From assembly GCA_023254555.1 (NCBI GenBank), contig JALRLI010000047.1:1-7779 (forward strand): a DNA stretch of 7,779 nt, read 5' to 3'. Made by a program: the position numbers and the translations under genes. The first letter of the stretch is position 1. Every line of letters begins with the position of its first letter. The DNA comes from Microbacteriaceae bacterium. Its GTDB lineage: Bacteria; Actinomycetota; Actinomycetes; Actinomycetales; Microbacteriaceae. The notes below the pieces were generated by a model. The model saw only the letters and a list, made by a program, of their open reading frames with translations, made no database searches and was not told where the DNA came from. Positions 4,681-7,779 of the stretch are shown one piece after another.

Positions 4681-7617
4681 TTAGTCGGCAAAGGCCTCGG
4701 GCGGCGGGCAGGCGCAGACGAGGTTGCGGTCGCCGTACGCTTGATCGATACGGCGCACCGGCACCCAGTACTTGTTGCGCTTGAGCGAGCTCACGGGATA
4801 CGCAGCCTGCTCGCGGGTGTAAGGGCGCCGCCATTCAGCAGGCTTTCCGTCGGCATCCACCGGCGCAATCAGCGACTGAGCGGTGTGCGGTGCGTTCACG
4901 AGCGGGTTATCGTCGGCAGGCCACTCGCCCGCAGCGACCGCGTCTGCTTCGGTACGAATCGCAATCATCGCCTCGATGAAACGGTCGAGCTCGGCGAGGT
5001 CTTCACTCTCGGTTGGCTCAACCATCAGTGTGCCCGCGACGGGGAACGACATGGTCGGCGAGTGGAAGCCGAAATCAATTAGGCGTTTTGCAACGTCGTC
5101 GACGGTGATGCCCGTCTCGGCCTTGAGTGGACGCAGATCGAGGATGCACTCGTGTGCGACGAGATCATTCTCACCCGTGTAGAGCACTGGGTAGGAGTCG
5201 CGAAGCCGCGTTGCGATGTAGTTCGCGGCGAGCACTGCGGCGCCGGTCGCAGCAACAAGGCCCTGCTCCCCCATCATGCGCACATAGGCCCACGAGATTG
5301 GCAGGATGCTCGGGCTGCCGTACGGCGCAGCTGAAACCGGCCCGCGGTCTCGGTCGCCTGCGCGCTGCGCGAGTGGGTGGCCCGGAAGGTAGGGCGCGAG
5401 GTGCGCTTTAGCGGCGACCGGGCCAACTCCTGGGCCGCCACCACCGTGTGGAATACAGAAGGTTTTGTGCAGGTTAAGGTGTGAGACATCGCCGCCGAAA
5501 TCACCGAAGCGCGCGTATCCGAGCAAGGCATTAAGGTTGGCGCCATCAACATAAACCTGGCCACCAGCAGCGTGTACGGCATCCGTTATCGCCCGCACCT
5601 CGTGCTCGTAGACGCCGTGCGTCGACGGATACGTCATCATCAGCGCGGCGATTTCGTCAGCGTGCTCAGCTATTTTGGCGCGAAGGTCTTCGAGGTCCAC
5701 GTTGCCAAGCTCGTCACAGGCAACAACAATCACGCGCATCCCGGCAAGCACAGCCGAAGCTGCGTTCGTGCCGTGAGCACTCGACGGAATCAGGCAGATG
5801 TCACGATGCGTATCGCCGTTCGCAAGGTGGTAGCCGCGAATAGCCATCAGGCCGGCGAGCTCACCCTGGCTACCCGCATTCGGCTGCAGCGAAACGGTGT
5901 CGTAGCCGGTGACATCAACCAGCCAGGTTTCGAGCTGCGAAATAAGCTCGAGCGATCCGGCGACCTCAGCCTCGGGTGCGAACGGATGCAACGCCGCAAA
6001 CTCAGGCCAGCTGACTGCTTCCATCTCGGTTGCTGCGTTCAGCTTCATGGTGCACGAGCCAAGCGGAATCATGCCGCGGTCGAGCGCGAAGTCTTTGTCG
6101 GCCAGCTGCTTCAAGTAGCGCATCATCGACGTTTCAGAGGTGTGCGAGTTGAAGATCTGGTGAGTGAGGTACTCGCTCGTGCGAACGAGTGGTGCGGGGA
6201 TCACAGAAGCGAATTTGGTCGCAGCTGGGGCCGAGGGTGCGGGGGCACCGAAGGCAGCGGCTACCGCAGCGAGCTCAGCCTCAGTTGTGGTTTCATCAAC
6301 TGAGAATTGCAGAGCGCTGGTTGGTTCGAAGTGGTGGTCGAGTACCCGCCAGAGGTTGATGTTGGCAGCTCGAGCTGCTTCGAGCACTGCTGCGGCACGA
6401 GCATCCGAACCACAATCGACAGTGAGCGTATCGAAGAAGCTCTCGTTCTCGAGGGAGAATCCGCCGGCAGCAGCTGCGCTGAGTGCATCTGCGATGCGAA
6501 CCGCTTTGTCGTGCACGCTTGACGCAATGTGACGAATGCCGGCGGGCCCGTGATAGACCGCATACATCGAAGCCATCACCGCGAGCAGTACCTGCGCGGT
6601 ACAGATATTCGAGGTGGCTTTTTCGCGACGGATATGCTGCTCGCGTGCCTGCAGCGAAAGCCTGTAGGCAGGATGCCCATCAGCATCAACTGAAACGCCG
6701 ACGAGTCGACCCGGCATCGAACGCTCAAGACCGGTGCGCACTGCGAGATAGCCGGCATGCGGGCCGCCGAAACCGAGCGGCACTCCGAAACGCTGAGTGC
6801 TTCCAACTGCGACGTCAGCGCCGAGCTCGCCCGGCGACTTGATCAATGCGAGCGCAAGGATGTCGGCGGCAACACTGACGATTGCGCCGGACTCGCGCAG
6901 CGCAGCAACGACCTCGCTAGGGTCGTAGAGGTTTCCGGTCGCGCCGGGGTACTGGATGATCGCACCGAAAGCTTCGGGGAGTTCATCCATCGCCGCTGCT
7001 TGGTCGTAGTGCGCCATGTCAGCGAAGTCGACCTCAATGAGTTCAACTCCGAGCGGCTCTGCCCGATGCGCGAGCAAAGCTTTCGTCTGAGGAAGCGCGT
7101 CGGCGTCGACGAGGAACACGTTCGAACTGACTTTGGATGCACGCCGGGCGAGCATCATCGCCTCAACCACGGCCGTTGATTCATCGAGCATGGATGCGTT
7201 CGCCGTATCGAGCCCGGTCAAATCACAGACCATGGTCTGAAAGTTAATCAGAGCTTCGAGGCGACCCTGCGAGATTTCTGGCTGATACGGCGTGTAGGCG
7301 GTGTACCAGCTCGGGTTTTCGAGCACGTTGCGCTTGATCACAGCGGGAGTGAACGTGTCGTAATAGCCAAGGCCAATCATCGAGCGACGAACCGTGTTTC
7401 GGCTGGCCAGCTCACGTAGCTCGGCAAGCGCCTCTGCTTCACTGACCGGCTCTGGCAGCACCGAGTCTGCAGCGGCACGAAACTTCTCGATCTGAATATC
7501 AGCGGGGATAGCTGCGTGAACCAGTTCGGTAAGCGACTCGTAGCCGACGGTTGCGAGCATCTGCTCTTGGGCAGCGCCCAGCGTGCCGATGTGACGAGCG
7601 AGAAATTCTGGCTGCAT
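4681..7617 (-). CDS. gcvP: Glycine dehydrogenase (decarboxylating), P protein of the glycine cleavage system
   Basis: At 978 residues it is the normal single-chain form (usually about 950-970), with N- and C-terminal PLP-enzyme halves joined in one protein. It decarboxylates glycine and transfers the aminomethyl group to the lipoyl arm of GcvH in the cytoplasm. Visible marks are IGLGYYDT (81-88), the block NPSWYTAYTPYQPEISQGR (101-119) and MLDESTA (143-149) in the first half. In the second half are LGSCTMKLNA, SSAHGTNAAS and the cofactor site HLNLHKTFCIPHGGGGPG with Lys718 as the Schiff-base lysine. The C-terminal YWVPVRRIDQAYGDRN block (950-965) is complete, and no frameshift is seen. The ATG overlaps the gcvH stop by one base (TAATG). 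No separate Shine-Dalgarno is obvious, which suggests coupling to gcvH translation. Third-position G/C is about 62% in the first 42 codons and rises near the 3' end. Confidence 0.98.
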   Translation of the reverse strand: MQPEFLARHIGTLGAAQEQMLATVGYESLTELVHAAIPADIQIEKFRAAADSVLPEPVSEAEALAELRELASRNTVRRSMIGLGYYDTFTPAVIKRNVLENPSWYTAYTPYQPEISQGRLEALINFQTMVCDLTGLDTANASMLDESTAVVEAMMLARRASKVSSNVFLVDADALPQTKALLAHRAEPLGVELIEVDFADMAHYDQAAAMDELPEAFGAIIQYPGATGNLYDPSEVVAALRESGAIVSVAADILALALIKSPGELGADVAVGSTQRFGVPLGFGGPHAGYLAVRTGLERSMPGRLVGVSVDADGHPAYRLSLQAREQHIRREKATSNICTAQVLLAVMASMYAVYHGPAGIRHIASSVHDKAVRIADALSAAAAGGFSLENESFFDTLTVDCGSDARAAAVLEAARAANINLWRVLDHHFEPTSALQFSVDETTTEAELAAVAAAFGAPAPSAPAATKFASVIPAPLVRTSEYLTHQIFNSHTSETSMMRYLKQLADKDFALDRGMIPLGSCTMKLNAATEMEAVSWPEFAALHPFAPEAEVAGSLELISQLETWLVDVTGYDTVSLQPNAGSQGELAGLMAIRGYHLANGDTHRDICLIPSSAHGTNAASAVLAGMRVIVVACDELGNVDLEDLRAKIAEHADEIAALMMTYPSTHGVYEHEVRAITDAVHAAGGQVYVDGANLNALLGYARFGDFGGDVSHLNLHKTFCIPHGGGGPGVGPVAAKAHLAPYLPGHPLAQRAGDRDRGPVSAAPYGSPSILPISWAYVRMMGEQGLVAATGAAVLAANYIATRLRDSYPVLYTGENDLVAHECILDLRPLKAETGITVDDVAKRLIDFGFHSPTMSFPVAGTLMVEPTESEDLAELDRFIEAMIAIRTEADAVAAGEWPADDNPLVNAPHTAQSLIAPVDADGKPAEWRRPYTREQAAYPVSSLKRNKYWVPVRRIDQAYGDRNLVCACPPPEAFAD

Positions 7618-7779
7618 TATTCAGCGATGAGTGCGTCGTAGGCGGCAGCGTCGAGCAGATCGGCTGGAAGTTCGGTGACAGCGACTTTGATCATCCAACC
7701 GTTACCGTAGGGGTCACCGTTGACGAGCGAGGGGTCATCAACGACGGCGCTGTTTGATTCCACGACTTCACCGTCGAAG
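7617..7779 (-). CDS. gcvH: Glycine cleavage system H protein, C-terminal part only
   Basis: The last 53 codons and the TAA stop are present; the rest lies beyond the right edge. GcvH is usually about 125-130 residues, so roughly 60% of the gene, including the lipoyl-lysine region, is outside the window. The visible end begins GEVVESNSAVVDDPSLVN and continues GDPYGNGWMIKV, which matches the conserved GcvH segment after the lipoylation site (GEV.E.N..L.D.P.LVN.DPYG.GW). H protein carries the aminomethyl and hydrogen groups between the P, T and L proteins on its lipoyl arm. The one-base overlap with gcvP implies an operon; gcvT would be expected further upstream but cannot be seen. Confidence 0.95.
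   Translation of the reverse strand, partial: FDGEVVESNSAVVDDPSLVNGDPYGNGWMIKVAVTELPADLLDAAAYDALIAE

Noticed and set aside
4681..4850. Higher third-position G/C in the last part of gcvP
   Set aside because: The rise is gradual and modest (some A/T endings remain throughout) and lacks the step seen in typA, so it looks like ordinary within-gene variation.
5572..6303. Plus-strand open frame of 243 codons opposite gcvP
   Set aside because: It is antisense to conserved gcvP coding sequence, is rich in Arg and His typical of shadow frames, and shows no motif.
1..7779. A new multi-gene defence, mobile or biosynthetic system
   Set aside because: All six genes fall in known families with standard chromosomal roles, there are no transposase, integrase, tRNA, att-like or CRISPR signals, and no stretch above 300 bases lacks a gene.

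Overview
This 7.8 kb window comes from an actinobacterial chromosome. All six coding regions lie on the minus strand and read from right to left. The likely group is a Microbacteriaceae-like actinobacterium of moderate GC: most of the coding sequence has roughly 63% G/C at third codon positions in the stretches I counted. The G domain and linker of TypA also carry wording I associate with that family (for example PADGSLPDNDNLEPLF). This taxonomic call rests on memory of protein families, not on a search.

Layout in transcription order, from high to low coordinates: (1) the end of gcvH (glycine cleavage H protein), cut by the right edge; (2) gcvP (P protein), overlapping gcvH by one base; (3) a CPBP/CAAX-type membrane protease homologue 43 bases after gcvP, whose last codons form an intrinsic terminator; (4) a compact control region of about 160 bases; (5) a small DUF485 membrane protein; (6) an ActP/MctC-like monocarboxylate:sodium symporter, overlapping the DUF485 gene by one base; (7) a strong hairpin; (8) typA/bipA, a ribosome-associated GTPase whose C-terminal part runs off the left edge.

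The genes form three units. The gcv unit oxidises glycine to CO2, ammonia and methylene-tetrahydrofolate. The DUF485-symporter pair probably imports acetate, propionate or pyruvate. TypA is a stress and growth-condition translation factor. These are ordinary chromosomal functions, and I see no mobile element, CRISPR array, RNA gene or clearly new multi-gene system.

The most notable signal is inside typA. Codons left of about position 441 are about 96% G/C at the third position (6 A/T-ending codons among 147). Codons immediately right of it are about 63%. The reading frame and TypA protein sequence continue intact across the switch. This is either homologous recombination that replaced the 3' half of typA from a high-GC actinobacterium, or a chimeric assembly join at a conserved gene near a contig end. 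The second most interesting part is the control region before the DUF485-symporter pair. There an 11-base tandem repeat, a TTGACA promoter and a perfect 15-base palindrome over the -10 look like an activator site plus an operator.
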